NCBI RefSeq assembly: GCF_048544455.1
Contig: NC_133538.1
Coordinates: 3,611,658 to 3,675,657, forward strand
DNA: 64,000 nucleotides
Reading direction: 5' to 3'
Source: Silene latifolia
Lineage: Eukaryota > Streptophyta > Magnoliopsida > Caryophyllales > Caryophyllaceae
Below, one piece after another: positions 36,047 to 49,269 of the stretch (positions are counted from its first letter, which is position 1; the number at the start of each line of letters is the position of its first letter). The notes under the pieces were generated by a model that worked only from the letters and a program-made list of their open reading frames with translations, was not told where the DNA came from and did not search any database. The position numbers and the translations under genes are program-made.

Positions 36047-39000
36047 ATCTCCCACTTGTCCTCGACAAGTATGCGTCACCAATTCTCTTGTCCTATTACT
36101 ATCTCCCACTCAATGCAAGGTGTCTTTCAGGTCGTACTTGCAAGTGATCATATCAAGAGTGGTTTCCTCGATCTGGAGAATAACTGATTGACCGGACTTA
36201 TCTATTATAGATACTTTCCGAGCGTGGCCACGCATTTCCAGTTCATTACTCCTCGAGTGGCCCTAAGATATTGTTATAACCCTGACTAGGGGTGGATAAT
36301 TCCTATCGCACTCATTCCCTTCGACTAGCCACAGCCATCATAACCCAAAATATGCCCATTTGACCCCATTTACGAAGGTCGTAGTAACACAAATCAAAGT
36401 TAATCTGAAACTGTGCCATCTTAGGCGAATAGTCTTTAGTCAAAAGAATCGACTCATTTGAATACTATAGTAGCTCTCGCCACGACCAGGCTATATAAAT
36501 TTGCCAGAACTCTATAAGCGGTCATTAGGCCCGACAAAATGTTCCTAACAGTCTGCCTATGTGATCGACTAGTCATCTCACATGACTCTATGGCACTTGA
36601 ACTTGCCATCAATCGCATCACACTCTAGTCACTTCGAGACGTCACCTCATACAAGTAACTATGGGCAAATACAATGTTAATCCATGTTCACTTTAACGGG
36701 GTTCAATTGTCTCCACAACCCGTTTGGATATAATAATGTACAAGGTGAGTTAATAATAACTCAAACGACAAATGTCGACATCACACTCGGGTAGTCAATA
36801 TCATATTACAACCTTGTGATGTATATCGTAAGTGTAAACACTCATTGATTGCAATAGAAGTTTAACATGCCATGTGTCCATATGTTCAAACTTCTTAAAC
36901 TTGCAATTTCCTTTACATTCATGTTCTCTCTCATAGCATGAATCTTACCAAGTACACATCAAGGTTCCCGACCTTGGTTTTGGTTCTTTAACTTGAAAGA
37001 ACTTTCTTATCGATTATCTCATAACGAACGAATTTGTGATGAATGATATAACTTGTACTGATCAAGTACTCCATCCACACACAATGCACTAGGTATATGT
37101 TTTGTAGATTCTTGTAACAATTTGTCAAGATTATTAGCCTAGCACTTCTCACAAGTCCTAGCTTAACTAGGAAAGATTAGTTTTGAATAACCTCTTATTC
37201 AACTAAGCATCTTTCCAAAACATCTTATTTCTCTTTCTAGGCTTGAAAGATTTGGGATTCTCATAAATCATTACATGTGCTCGGACTTTCTATAATATGT
37301 GCAACCCCTTATCACATAATGGAGTATTCCGTCAAACACCGAAATCGCTCATCGGATTCTACTTGAGAATTCATGACGTTTCTATTATAGCTTACCAATC
37401 AATCATCATGCTCTTATGCATATGATTCATAATTGGACATGTACATGATCATTCTAATGGCGGAAACATTAGTTACTAATAATCATGAGATCAACCGTTC
37501 ATAGATTCAATGAATGACCATGACTGCTAATGGCAATTCCATTTTCATCTACATGAATAACCTATGTGAATGTTGATACGATGTGCATCTCTTAATACTA
37601 ATCCAATATCCCTTGATGTAATTGGATTTATCATTGTCCATTTTCATCCAGAATTGAAAACTCAAATGCTTCTTTATGAAAGAAGGTATTAGCTCGTCAT
37701 TCTTTAATGAGTGATGAGTCGTAAACATTCAAAGGATGATAGCTCCCACTAAATTCCATGTCTTCACATGAGAATTTCCTAACTCCCACTCAATTTCACA
37801 CATTTCGAAATTGACTTCTCAATCGAAACTTTATCAAGAATTGAAATATAAATTGCATTGCCAAGTTATTAGGATAAAACCATATATGTTCCCATCATAT
37901 CCTTTCAAAATACCTATTTTGAAGTGGTCTCATCTTAACCGTACGGAAAGAGATTTTAAATCTCCAACACACTCATGTCATAATGATGTGTAGTAATGTC
38001 ATTATTGAAATATAAACAATATCTAGAATACGTCCATCGCAAATACCCTTTTGGAAGGAGGTTCAACCATTTCATAGTGAGGTTAAGCAATGACATTTGC
38101 GTGGTTAAAACTTTGGCCATTGAAGATATCGGTATATCAATCTTTGCAACTCGATCATAACTAATATGTTACTATGATTCATTTAGGCTCTTAAGTAAAT
38201 CTCAAGGTTGAAACTATTGGTCAAAAATTTCATAAACTTAGTCAAAAACTTATTAAGACTTTTCATTAGTCATTTTTCTTCCAAAACTTTCTTTTGGTGT
38301 CCTCACGTATTTATCTCAAGAATATGTTCTTTCGATTACTTCATTTGGTCTCTTTAGTCATATAGAACTTAATTGAGACCATAGATCTCATCTATTCGGT
38401 ATACTATGTAAATAGATATACCTTTATTCAAATCATTCTCTCTTGCGTAGATCTTCATTTACTCAAGTACACAATTTTATCTTGCCTTGTGTGTTGTGTC
38501 TTCATTTTTCTCCCACTCTATCTTTAGAATAAATACACTATAGATTCAAAGATAGCATATGAGACACAAATTAATGATGTTGAAGTATAAGGAGAACTAT
38601 CTCATAGATAGACTAATAGTTATTGATTTTATATGTGTACTTGGTGATTGACATTCCTTTAAGAGAGTTCATAGACTCAAAAATCGCTTTATAAATGATC
38701 ATACACAAGCCTTAAGCATGTGGACATATAATGAAACCCGTCATTATATTTGTCTATTAGATCACTTTAAGTGAATAATCTTATGTTCCTAAGAGCAAGC
38801 ATTTAAAAATGAAATTTTAGAACATAAAGGATAAATGATAAAACGGGTGACTTGGGTTGCAAACCAAGTCACCATCATCCAAAATACAAATCATTATCCA
38901 AAATACTTTTCCATGTCGAACACAGAAACTTAAAGTTCTAAAAATCCAAAACATAATTTAAAATAAGACAATGAAAATCAAAGCTCCATAAAAGCTATCC

Positions 39001-39147
39001 ATAGCTTCTCCATGGTTTCTTATGCTTGCTTTTCCTTTCCCTTGTCTTTGCTTGGTGGAGTCCCTATTTACAATAAAAAGGGAGATACATTATCACAACT
39101 TTGCATCATATTACCATAGTTGAATTAGAAACATAAAAGAAGGATAG
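36047..39147 (-). other. Non-coding body of the gag-only copia
   Basis: About 3.1 kb, AT-rich, with no integrase, reverse transcriptase or RNase H motif that I can find on either strand. This is the place where a full copia would carry pol and the 3' untranslated region. Confidence 0.65.
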
Positions 39148-40050
39148 TCATTTACCTACTGGAGTAATCTTTCCAGCCTTAATATCACCAAGGTATTTGG
39201 AACAATTTCTTTTCCAATGTCCCATACCATTACAATAATGGCATTTATCAAGAGGACCCTTCTTGATCTTTGAGGTGCTAGCTTCACAAGTCTTAGCTTT
39301 GGTGAATGTGGGAGCTTGCTTCTTGCCCTTTCTCCCATTCTTCTTGAACTTCCCCTTACTCTTAGTGCTTATGTTAAGCACATCCTTGGGTGGGTTCACA
39401 TTTAACCGCATGTCCCTTTCGGCTTGCACAAGTAACTTATGCAATTCCTCAAGAGACACATCCTTGTCTTGCATGTTAAAATTCACCCGGAATTGAACAT
39501 ACGCTTTCACTTTAGACAAGGAGTGTAGAATCCTATCTACAATGAGTTCTTTGGGGATTTCAACCTTTTGAATTTTCAAGGTCTCGATAAGCTCCAATAG
39601 TTTGAGCACATGAGGGCTAACCTTTTGGCCCTCTTTGAAGTCGAGATCAAAGAATGCCGCGGCCGCCTCATATTGGACGATCCGCGGAGTTTGTGAAAAC
39701 ATGGTCACAAGTTTGGAGTAAATCTCATTAGCATTGCCCATTTTAAAGGCTCTCCTTTGGAGGTCTGCCTCCATCGCAAATATCAAGACATTTTTTATTG
39801 CGGCGGACTCCTTTTGGTAAGCCTCATATGCTTCCCTAGTGGCCGCGGTGGACCTAGTGGAGGGTTCGGGTGGAGAGGCCTCGGTAAGGTAATGAAGCTT
39901 GTCGTCACCTTCGGCGGCTAATTTGAGTTGGGCATCCCAATCGGAGAAATTTGACCCATTCTTTTCAAGTTTACATCGATCCATAAAGGATCGGAGCCAT
40001 GACGAACTAGCGAGAGGTGTGGCATTAGGAGTTGGTGTTGGTGTTGCCAT
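39148..40050 (-). CDS. Ty1/copia Gag with zinc knuckle
   Basis: ATG at 40050-40048; 300 residues, open throughout. The N-terminus is Thr/Pro-rich (MATPTPTPNATPLASSSWL), then DRCKLEKNGSNFSDWDAQLK, the usual start of copia Gag, the helical UBN2-type core (residues about 60-215), a basic linker (KGKFKKNGRKGKKQ) and the CCHC knuckle CHYCNGMGHWKRNC (about residues 270-283). Gag packages element RNA into particles. The frame looks whole, which is notable because no pol follows. Its long leader lies to the right and holds repeats (40220-40560) and then the Athila-like insertion. Confidence 0.9.
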   Translation of the reverse strand: MATPTPTPNATPLASSSWLRSFMDRCKLEKNGSNFSDWDAQLKLAAEGDDKLHYLTEASPPEPSTRSTAATREAYEAYQKESAAIKNVLIFAMEADLQRRAFKMGNANEIYSKLVTMFSQTPRIVQYEAAAAFFDLDFKEGQKVSPHVLKLLELIETLKIQKVEIPKELIVDRILHSLSKVKAYVQFRVNFNMQDKDVSLEELHKLLVQAERDMRLNVNPPKDVLNISTKSKGKFKKNGRKGKKQAPTFTKAKTCEASTSKIKKGPLDKCHYCNGMGHWKRNCSKYLGDIKAGKITPVGK

Positions 40051-40219
40051 TTGTTATGAAAATGAAGTGGTCTACAAAACAAAATATAAGGAGTAAAACA
40101 AATGTCGTTTTAATAATAATACTCGTAAAAATGTATGATTTAAACAAGTTTTATGCATTTTTCTAGTGACCTCTACCCAACTAGATAAATGATTCCAAGA
40201 CCCAAATTCATATTAACTT

Positions 40220-40562
40220 GGGCACGGTGTGGCCGATGAAACCCTTATCAATATAACTCGGTGGATTAACGTTTAATCGATTCTACTTTTAGAACTCTTG
40301 GTCGATAATATTACAATTAACATATATCTTTAGCCCAAAACACTTCCAACAAGGGGACGGTGTGGCCGATAAAACCCTTATCGAAAAACTTTTGTTGAGT
40401 TCAATCCAAATTTCGAATAAATGTGTCCATGATCCAAACCCATATTTAACTTGGGCACGTTGTGGCCGATGAAACCCTTATCAATATGAATTCGGTGGAT
40501 AGACATTTATCACCCACTTCCCCTACATAACAAGGTTTGTACCCCGGTGTGGCCGAGTGCAC
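40220..40562. repeat. Four GGTGTGGCCGATGAAACCC repeats in the copia leader
   Basis: GGGCACGGTGTGGCCGATGA and its continuation AACCCTTATCA recur at 40220, 40353 (GGGGACGGTGTGGCCGATAA), 40453 and, shortened, 40543 (CCCCGGTGTGGCCGAGTGC), spaced 90-135 bp. They lie between the priming site and Gag of the minus-strand copia. Confidence 0.8.
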
Positions 40563-41379
40563 TCCCTCACGAAATAGGTTTTCATGGTATCTACTCTTTG
40601 GTAAGGCTATGTCTCAATTAATTGTTTTAGCGAGAGGTCATGTCAATTTATTATCTATCACGTTTTAAGTGAACTAAAGCGGTGAACTACGATAATTCTA
40701 ATAGACACGGTCGATGAACTCGATAAGAAGATAATGCATGTTTTAGTTATGGCGATTTAGCGATGCATGCGACATAAAATAAAATGCAAGCATAAAAAAA
40801 TAAATAAATCCTAGTATGGCCTTTCCTAAAATAGAAAAACTATTTAACTATTACATATTCGGAAACCAACTCCATTGGTCCCTTGAACTTCAGTTGGGGC
40901 ACGCATCTCGAGGTAACACCGTCTTTATGTATCGCCATTCTTGAAGAAATCCGTCTTTGGGAACTCCGAGATAAATAAAATTACATAATAAATTACATAA
41001 TTTCCTATTATACATTTGTAACTTAAAATAAAATTGATGTGACCATAATTGGCGCATATTTAGCCCCCGAATTAGCCTTGTTCCCATGCTTTTTAGTGCT
41101 TATTTGGGTTATTTCTTATCTTTAGTTCTTTGTTTTGCATATTCTTTGAGATTTTGATCCCTTGGTAGGAAAGGAGTAAGAATCTTGCATTTTCATGGCA
41201 AAACGGGACTAAATTGATCGAATTCAATGACCAAGCATCAAGGAGAGACAAGATTAGAAGGCCTTTGTACATATCATAGTAGAAGAGCAATGTTGAGAAA
41301 GGATCCTTGAGTCCCCAAGGAAATCCCCAAGGAATTTATGAAGAAAAGGGAAGAACAGAAGAAGATTTGTTCTTTGACA

Positions 41380-41568
41380 CAATCCGAGCCGATTGTCACC
41401 AATCCGTCCGTCCCGGCCAAGACAATCCGAGCGGCTTTGCCACAATCCGCTCGGATTCCCCCTCCACAATCCGCCTGGATTCCCCTCAATCCGCTCGGAT
41501 TCCAACGCTGAAATCCGCCCGTCCCGACCCTATTCCGCCCGGATTCTAGCACAAAGACGGATTGTCTT
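41380..41568. repeat. AATCCGAGCGGATT / AATCCGCCCGTCCCG cluster, 5' LTR of Athila-like element 2
   Basis: About nine words with an ATCCG core: ATCCGAGCGG, ATCCGCTCGGATT (palindromic, twice), ATCCGTCCGTCCCG, ATCCGCCCGTCCCG, TTCCGCCCGGATT and variants. They begin about 345 bp from the LTR start. Confidence 0.9.
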
Positions 41569-42928
41569 CTCCAAGCTACGAAGAAAGAAGCCCTTCTCTC
41601 GGAAAATACCGGCTCCTCCTTGCTCAACTTAAAAAGTGTAATTACTAGTTTAGCCCTTAGTTAACCCTAATGCATCCTCCCTAATTTCCACTATAAATAC
41701 CCCATTAGTCTAATTAGAGGAGCATGTTCTTCTTATCAATAATTAGTGTAGTTAATATCAATCAAATCTCTCTTTAATATTGTAATCAAGTATTAATCAA
41801 GTTTTAATCCAAGTTTTAGTTCTTTAATCTCTCTTTTGTTCATCCTTTATTTTGGGTAATTGAAGATTATTTGGGTTATTGTTGGGAGATTGACAACCTC
41901 TCAATCAAGCATTCAAGTACTTCTATTATTCTTGCTTTGTTATTGGAATCATTAGTAGGTATAATCTCTTAATCCCTTTTTTAATTATTGTTAATTACTT
42001 TCATTTATTCATCATGTTTCATATTGTTGGTATGATTGACAACCTTGCTAGCATGATCAACATGATAATGAGTGAGTAGTCTCTTAGCTAGGGTTAATGG
42101 GTGATTAGGGGAAACCAACATGGGGAATGATTCATGCTTAAATTAATATGCTTTCATGTTTTGTTTGCTTGCTTGTTTTGATCTCAACTCATGCACATGT
42201 TATATTTGATGAAATGCTAAGCCTATGAATCCTTGCATTTACTATCATCTCCTATCTTTTCAATGAGACTTGTAAGATATAACCCAACTCGAGTCTCATT
42301 AGACCATGCATGTTGTTGAGTAGGGAAGATTAAGTCGACTTGTAGGTGTTGTACAATCTAATCGATTCGGCTCCGGGACCCAAACTTTCCTAGGATTGTA
42401 AGATATAACCCAACTCAATCCATCACAACAATAATTGCTTGCTTATAATTGAGAACATGTTTGTATGATCATATCCCATGATTCCCCTATGATCCCATGA
42501 CACCCTAGTGCCTTTAATCAATTGTTTACACCCCTTTAATTCATCTTGCTTGTTTATTTTCATTGCTATTTTAGTTTAGTAACCTTCTACATCAACCTAA
42601 TTTGTGACACCCCTTAGACACCACTAGTTACAATATAAATCTCATTTCAACTCCCGTCCCTTGGGATCCGACCTTTACTTGCCTCTTTACTAATTGTAGA
42701 GTTGTTTGTGGAGCTATAAATTGTGTTTTGATTCGACCGTGACCAACGACCACATCTTAATTTGTGAACACTTAGCGGGATCGCATCAAAAATGGCGCCG
42801 TTGCCGGGGACGGTGTTTGTTTGATTTAGATTTCTTTTTATTGTCATTAGTTGTGTCTTTCTTCGCCTTGAGGAAGTAAAACTCCTCAAGGTTTGTTCTA
42901 ATCATTTTCGAGTTGTTTGATATTTTGC

Positions 42929-44375
42929 ATGTCTAGAAGGTTACAAGGTGATTTGTTACCTTTTGACCGTGAAATCGAAAGAACCTTGACGAACAATAGG
43001 AGAGTTGTTAGGAGGAATTTTAGAGGTATTAGTGAAGTTGTTCAACCCACTAGTGAGTTTGTCAATCCTTTCGCAATAGAAGGAGAAGAAAACCCATTAC
43101 ACAATACCCCACAAAATCCACCTACAATGCAAAAATTCTCGTCACACTCCGTACCCACCGAGGAGAATCTACCAAATGGTACTCCTACACCGCAACATCT
43201 AACCGGAAATTTTATTGCCAAGTCCGCCTTCATCCAATTAGTTGAGAGGAGCCAATTCGGGGGGATGCCTAGTGAGGACCCTCATTCTCATATGGAAACC
43301 TTTTGCGACTATTGTGATGCTATCTCTCAAACGGGCGTGACTCAAGACCAAATTAGATGGGTCTTATTTCCTTTTTCCTTAATCGGCACCGCGAAGCAAT
43401 GGTTGAAGGGCCTTGATAAGGCCACCCTTGGAATAGATTCTTGGAAGAAGTTGGCTCTAGCTTTCTACAAAAAATTCTACCCACCGGAAAAGACTAACAT
43501 GCTAAGAGCTCAAATTACGAGTTTTAAGCAAAGGGATGAAGAGTCTTTGTATGAAGCTTGGGAGCGGTTCAAGGGAATTTGTCGCTCATGTCCTCACCAT
43601 GGACTTAGCGAATGGTTTTTGGTGCAACAATTTTGGAATGGCTTATATGAAGATTCTAGGAACATTCTCAAAATGGGATCAAATGGAATGTTCACCGAAG
43701 TTGATGACAATCAAACATGGAACAAGATTGAGGAAATGGCGGTCCATAACTCACAATATAGTAGACCTCGCAAGGCTACTAGAGGAGGAAAGAATGAAGT
43801 AGACTCCGTTACTCAATTGGGTGCTCAACTTAGTGCTCACATTGACACAATCAACTTGAAGTTTGAACAAGCTATGGCTAGACTTGAGGAAAACTCAAAA
43901 TCATCGAATCATCATGTTAATGCCATGACGGCATCCTCATCAATCCCAAGTGGGATATGTGAGAATTGTGGAACTTTGGGACATGACCAAGGTGAATGTA
44001 GGGGAACAAATGAACAAGTGAATGCTTTCCAAGCATACAAGAGTGGTACCCCTTATTCCAACTTTTACAATGAAAACACCAAATTCCATCCAAATCTCTC
44101 ATACAAAAGCCAAAATGTTCAAAACCCTCAAACAACATACACTCCACCACCCATGAGAAACCAAAATCAAAGACCCTTTTACAATCAAAACCAAGGTTAC
44201 CAAAATCAAAATCCATACAATCACCAAAATGACCAAGGTTTTGATGTCCAAAAAGCGGTCCTCCAAATGCAAAAGAATCAACAAGAATTTTTCACTCAAA
44301 TGCAAAAAGATAGCCAAGCAAAGGAAACCACCATCAACAACATTCTAGCTCACACCAAGATGTTGGAAACACAAT
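42929..44375 (+). CDS. Athila-type Gag, cut by the nested chromovirus
   Basis: The first ATG after the priming site is at 42929 (MSRRLQGDLLPFDREIERTL). The Retrotrans_gag core runs from about residue 100 (LVERSQFGGMPSEDPHSHME ... WVLFPFSLIGTAKQWLKGL ... FKQRDEESLYEAWERFKGIC). A knuckle-like CENCGTLGHDQGEC lies near 43957, then a Gln/Asn-rich stretch (NQNQGYQNQNPYNHQN). The frame is open up to the insertion at 44376. Gag forms the particle shell. The downstream part of the same region lies after 53467. Confidence 0.9.
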
Positions 44376-45088
44376 TGTAACACCTCGTAATTTCGGACCG
44401 TTATTATATTGCGGAAGTAATTTATTAATCAAGTTGAATTTAATATTAATGTATTTGAAGTAATAATAATTCAATGAAGTATAATTCTATTATATTTTGA
44501 AGTAAAGTATTTATTTTGATAGTTTCGAAATGTTTAGAAATAGTTTAAACCACGTAAAAACCTTTTATTTCGAAATAAGGGTATATCGGGGAAAATGGCA
44601 ATTCTTGTGAAAATTGGGCAAACGATTTTGGAAATGGGTCATATGAGTACTCAATCTTCTTGTAAGCTCGTGTTTAAGCACTTTGGCATTGTCGGAATTT
44701 GCATTTGACAAACGGTTCTAATTATCATCGAAACGAGCCAAAACCGACTAATGAAATTCCGCCAAATATCCGTCTCCTCTTCTTCTTGGGTGGCACACCT
44801 TTTTTCCCCTCCTTCCCATTTCTTCCAAGGGTTTCCTTTGTTCTTGTTTTGTTCCTCTTGACCACCGAAAATCCACAAAAAAATCAAATAAACTTACAAT
44901 CGTAATTTCATCATAACTTCTTCGTTTCTAGTCCGATTTTCGCAAAATTTATATTTTCGGAATCCTCTCTTCAAGATCTACATCCTAGTATGTTTTAATT
45001 TCAGTTTTCATTATGTCGATTTAAGATGATTTTGGGCATAATTTCGGTTTTAATAGTTATTATTGTGTTTTTGTTGTTTTTAATAGGT

Positions 45089-45142
45089 GAAGATTATGAG
45101 GATGATATAGGGGACTCCTATATAGTAGAGGATGATGGGTAG
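45089..45142 (+). other. Short acidic reading frame in chromovirus 5' LTR
   Basis: Seventeen codons EDYEDDIGDSYIVEDDG then TAG, directly after a T-rich stretch ending TTTTTAATAG. Same position and length as the frames at 3242 and 51418. Confidence 0.5.
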
Positions 45143-47159
45143 CTACTGTTTTTAGGGTTTTCTCAAGGGTTATTTTGCCTTTTTCTAGCTTAAGGTAACA
45201 TATTTCGAGTTACTCGACGAATAAATGTCACATTCTTTGTTTTCTTGTGTGATTTTGCGAATGTTATTTGAGTGGTTTATTTCACATGAATATGTGGGTT
45301 AAATTCATGTCTTTTGTAAGTATAAGTTCACATATTAGTATGGAAATGATATGGGAATGATTAATTGATGCTTAAAACGATGTTAAAATGAACAAAAATG
45401 GAGAAACAGAGGGTTTGGGGTGGCGGCCCAGTTGGCCCGGCAGGCCCGGCAGGCCATTGCAGGCCCACGGCAGCCCTGGGTTGGCCCGGGTCGGCCCGTT
45501 GCATGTTTTCGCGATTTTGCATGCGTTGTTCGTCGTTTCGGGTTTATTAATGTTATATTTAGTATAAGTAACATATGGGTAATCTTATGAAATGAATAAT
45601 GTTAGTAGTAAATATAATGTTGATGGTAAAAGCATGCTTATATTGGTAGTTTGCACATGTTAGGATAGGTTATGATATGAAATTGTAATGAATAGGCTTG
45701 AAATGAATTTTATAGCGATAATTGCAATGTTTGGATGATTATGCCGAAAACTGAGCCCTTGGTCCCTTTGACTGAATCGATGTCAGTCAATTGTGTGATT
45801 GGTCAGCCGCGATTGAACCCGCACATGTCGCAGTGGTCAGGGTTGCGGTAAAAATTCGGTTGGATGAAATTTTTGTGTGAAATGGATAATTGGCCTTATT
45901 CTTGTTTTAGGCCATTTATTATGTTTTTATTTCACATGTGTTGTTGGTTGATTTGAATGGTTTCTTATATTGTAGAAACGACCTAGATTCCCGAAACCTT
46001 TAATATTGTTAATATTGCTTGAAATGGAATTGGTATTGAATACTTCTTGCAGGTTGTTGTGTTTGTCATAGATAGGCCTTTATAGTCTTTGACGAGTGTA
46101 TGTTCACTGCTCAATAGCCTTTGTGTTCCTGACTTGGTGGGTTTATATCCAAGTTGGGGCATGACCTCGTTACTTATTTTGAGGGTAAGTGGTCAGCTTA
46201 AGTACTAGCCAACCCTTTGGTGGACTCCTTAGGGTACTCACATGGTTTTAAAAAAATTGTGGGTCTTGGGTGCGGTGGTGTGTATCCGCATGTCTAGGTC
46301 TGCGCAGATTTAGTACTAGGGTTGTGTTGTGTCTTGGCCATGTTTTGTTAGAACCTCTGAGCCAGGATACCGGTTCGATTACCTTCCCTACCTCGTGGCA
46401 TAGACTCGAGTTACAGAGTGACTATTGACCGTGCTAAGAACTTATGCCTGTCTTTGATATATTGTCCATTCTTGTTTGATGATTCTATGAATCATAGAAG
46501 GTGAGATGCAAGCCGGCTATGGTTGATAGAGTTTGGATTCCTGGATGTTATGTGATTCACATGATAGTGTAGTATGAGTCGGTCTAGTATTCACATGCTA
46601 GGACTATGTGTTGTTATATTGTTGTTCACATGATAAGCACGATTGTCTAGCATCTATATGCTAAGGCTATGTGTGATTCGTATTCATATTCTTATGTTTA
46701 CATGTTATATTAATTATGACATTTCGTGGCTGGGAGAACTCGGAGTTACTCCCCACTGACTGTGGCTTTCGTATTTGTATAAAATGCGATTGACAGGTAG
46801 GTGATGCATATATGGGGTACATGGACGAGCTAGCGAGCAAAGTAACCTTGGAACCTAGATTGGTTTTATTTTATTGTGACCCTTAAACACTTTTTATGTC
46901 ACATACATTTTAGGGACATATGTCTCCCTCTTTACATTTGGTTGTATAATTTGCTATTCGCGACTTTAGCGATGGTTATGTTGTGAAACTTCTAGTTAGA
47001 CCTTGTATGTTTGACACCTTCCAATTTGGATATCTTTATAACAGGTTCAGGTTTTAAAAATTACAGGTTTTTACCCAAATGAACCTATTACAAACATATC
47101 CATGCAGTTTTATTCTAGAATTAAGTGTTTACTTTTCCGCGATATATGAGGGTGTCACA

Positions 47160-49260
47160 GTTGGTATCAGAGCATATTTGCTCCCGACGCACGTTTGTGC
47201 ACCCCAATATAAATAATTTGACCTTAAAATAACAAACTTGAGAGATGGGTAGGATGGGTAGACTTAGGACCTTATGTTGTAGTCTCTTTGTGAATGCTCT
47301 TTGTTAGGTACTAACATGTTTGTTGATTGTCATTTTATAATTGTTGTGCCCTTGGATCAATAACTGTGAACTTATCAACGTGAAGATCAAGACATGGTGC
47401 CTATTGCCATAAATTGAAGGTTTGTTCAACTTTGAAGAATGCTTCTACTTCCTCGAAGATGTTTCTCATTCTTTGTGTACCTTGCCCTGTTCTTTACTTC
47501 TTAATGCTTATCTCTTCTTCTAAATCCTCTTTTCTTTCTCCTTGTGAGTCACTCTTGTATTTCCTAACTTGTCCTTTGTTCCTTGCTTATCTTTACTTAA
47601 CGCCTTTTGATAGCACTATTTCTTTTGAGAAATGTTGACCTTGGTTGGAAATTATGACCTTTTAGGAGATAGTTTGTGTTTGACCCTTAATCCTGGTTTT
47701 GAGAGGATGTGATGTTAGAAAGACTTAGGTAAGGTGATGAGACATACTTAGTGATTCTTATACCTAGTTCCTGGACAAAGTGAGTATAATTGATTGGTGG
47801 ATTCTTTGTGTTAGGAATGAGTTGCCTATGTGATTAAAGTTATATAACTTGGCTTTATTGTTTATGTTTGGGATTCGAAAGCTTAGTGGGTTGAGCGTCG
47901 TCGCCTTAGGAGTAAACATGAGATAAGTTTAGGATATGAATTTGGAAGAAAACCCATTTTTAGATGTTAACAATCCCGTATAGATTGGTGATGTGATTTG
48001 ATGTTAGTTGTTCCTTGAGAACTTTGTTGAGAAATCTTTGTCAATTCGTTCTTTGGTGTTTAAAACATTGAGGTTGTGTCGAGTGCTTGAGATAAAGAGA
48101 TGCTTTTATACTTGAGTGGTAGATTTGCTTTAGGGAAATCCTAATATGTGATAAGATAGGTGGAAGAAGTATCTAACCGATTTATCACCCCTTAAGCGAG
48201 CGTTTATTTTACCTTGACCCTTGTTTTGGGATTTTGTCGTTTTGTTATGAAGGTACAATACCCTAATAGACGTGACCTTGTTAGAGAGAACCTTAAGTTT
48301 TAGGAAGCGTATGGATTAAGCCTTAAAATCCTCTTTCATACCAATAATCGTTTTCCTCCCTTTCGTTCATATCTTGGTTGGATTTGATTCTAAGTATAAA
48401 AGTTTACTCGTTATTTCCTTGTCTTGAATACCTCCCTAATTCTAATATCTCTTACTGGTTGTTAACTAGTTATCTTTATTATTCGACTCTTTTAGTCTCA
48501 CACCCTGACATGTTGCTTTAGTTTCCATGTTGTCTAAATTCCCTTTCTCCTCGATCATAAGCGTTACCGTTCATACCTCCTTTCCTCGCTTCATCTTGCT
48601 CCTCCCTTAGGTTTGATGCTAGTGACCTATAAAAACTCTATCTTTGACATCCTTGCTGACCTTACTTCAATTCTTACCCTATGAAATTCATCGTGGCTCT
48701 TTTGATTAGTTAAGTTTGAATCCTTTTAGCATACTTGTATCTATGATGTCTAATAAGTCACTTTTCTATTCGTACAATTTCTAAACAATTTAAACTATCA
48801 TTTTTGTTTCGGTGTTAAAAGTTTATGTTACTTTTGTAAAACCTTATCTATTATAAGAATTTGGAAAATGAAAATTTGATTTAATTCTATAATTGTTCCT
48901 TTAGTATAAACTCATTTATCATGATTTTAATTGCTAAACCCGATATTTCTTTAAATTTTATCCAATTTCTATTAACCTTGAACTATTTATGATCTCTTTG
49001 TCAAAGTTTAAGATTTCATTTTTTTAAATTTGATTCCCTTTCGAGTTTACAAGTGAAACCTTTATTTCTATTTTGACTTTCTGCAAAAGAAAAATTTGAG
49101 TAGATTACCTTTCTCTTATTTTGATTTTAACGTTGATCGGATGTTAGAACTAGTTATTAGAGACGTTTGATAACTTGTTCTATGCTTGTCGGCGAATAGT
49201 TTTTGTTTTAAATTTGTCTCTGACTTGGAAAGTTAGCGTTCTTGTGTGCACGACAAGAGC
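47160..49260 (+). other. Chromovirus leader and degraded interior
   Basis: From the priming site to the integrase remnant. AT-rich and T-rich; I see no Gag, protease or reverse-transcriptase motif and no long frame. Confidence 0.6.
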
Positions 49261-49269
49261 AATTCCGTT

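Noticed and set aside
41380-41568. CRISPR-like array
   Set aside because: Words are short, irregular and differently spaced, lie in plant LTRs, and no cas gene or constant spacer length is present.
44651-44905. Paired frames in the chromovirus LTR on both strands
   Set aside because: They repeat in the other LTR only because the LTRs are near-identical; the older solo LTR does not keep them. Unlike the acidic frame, they show no coding pattern.
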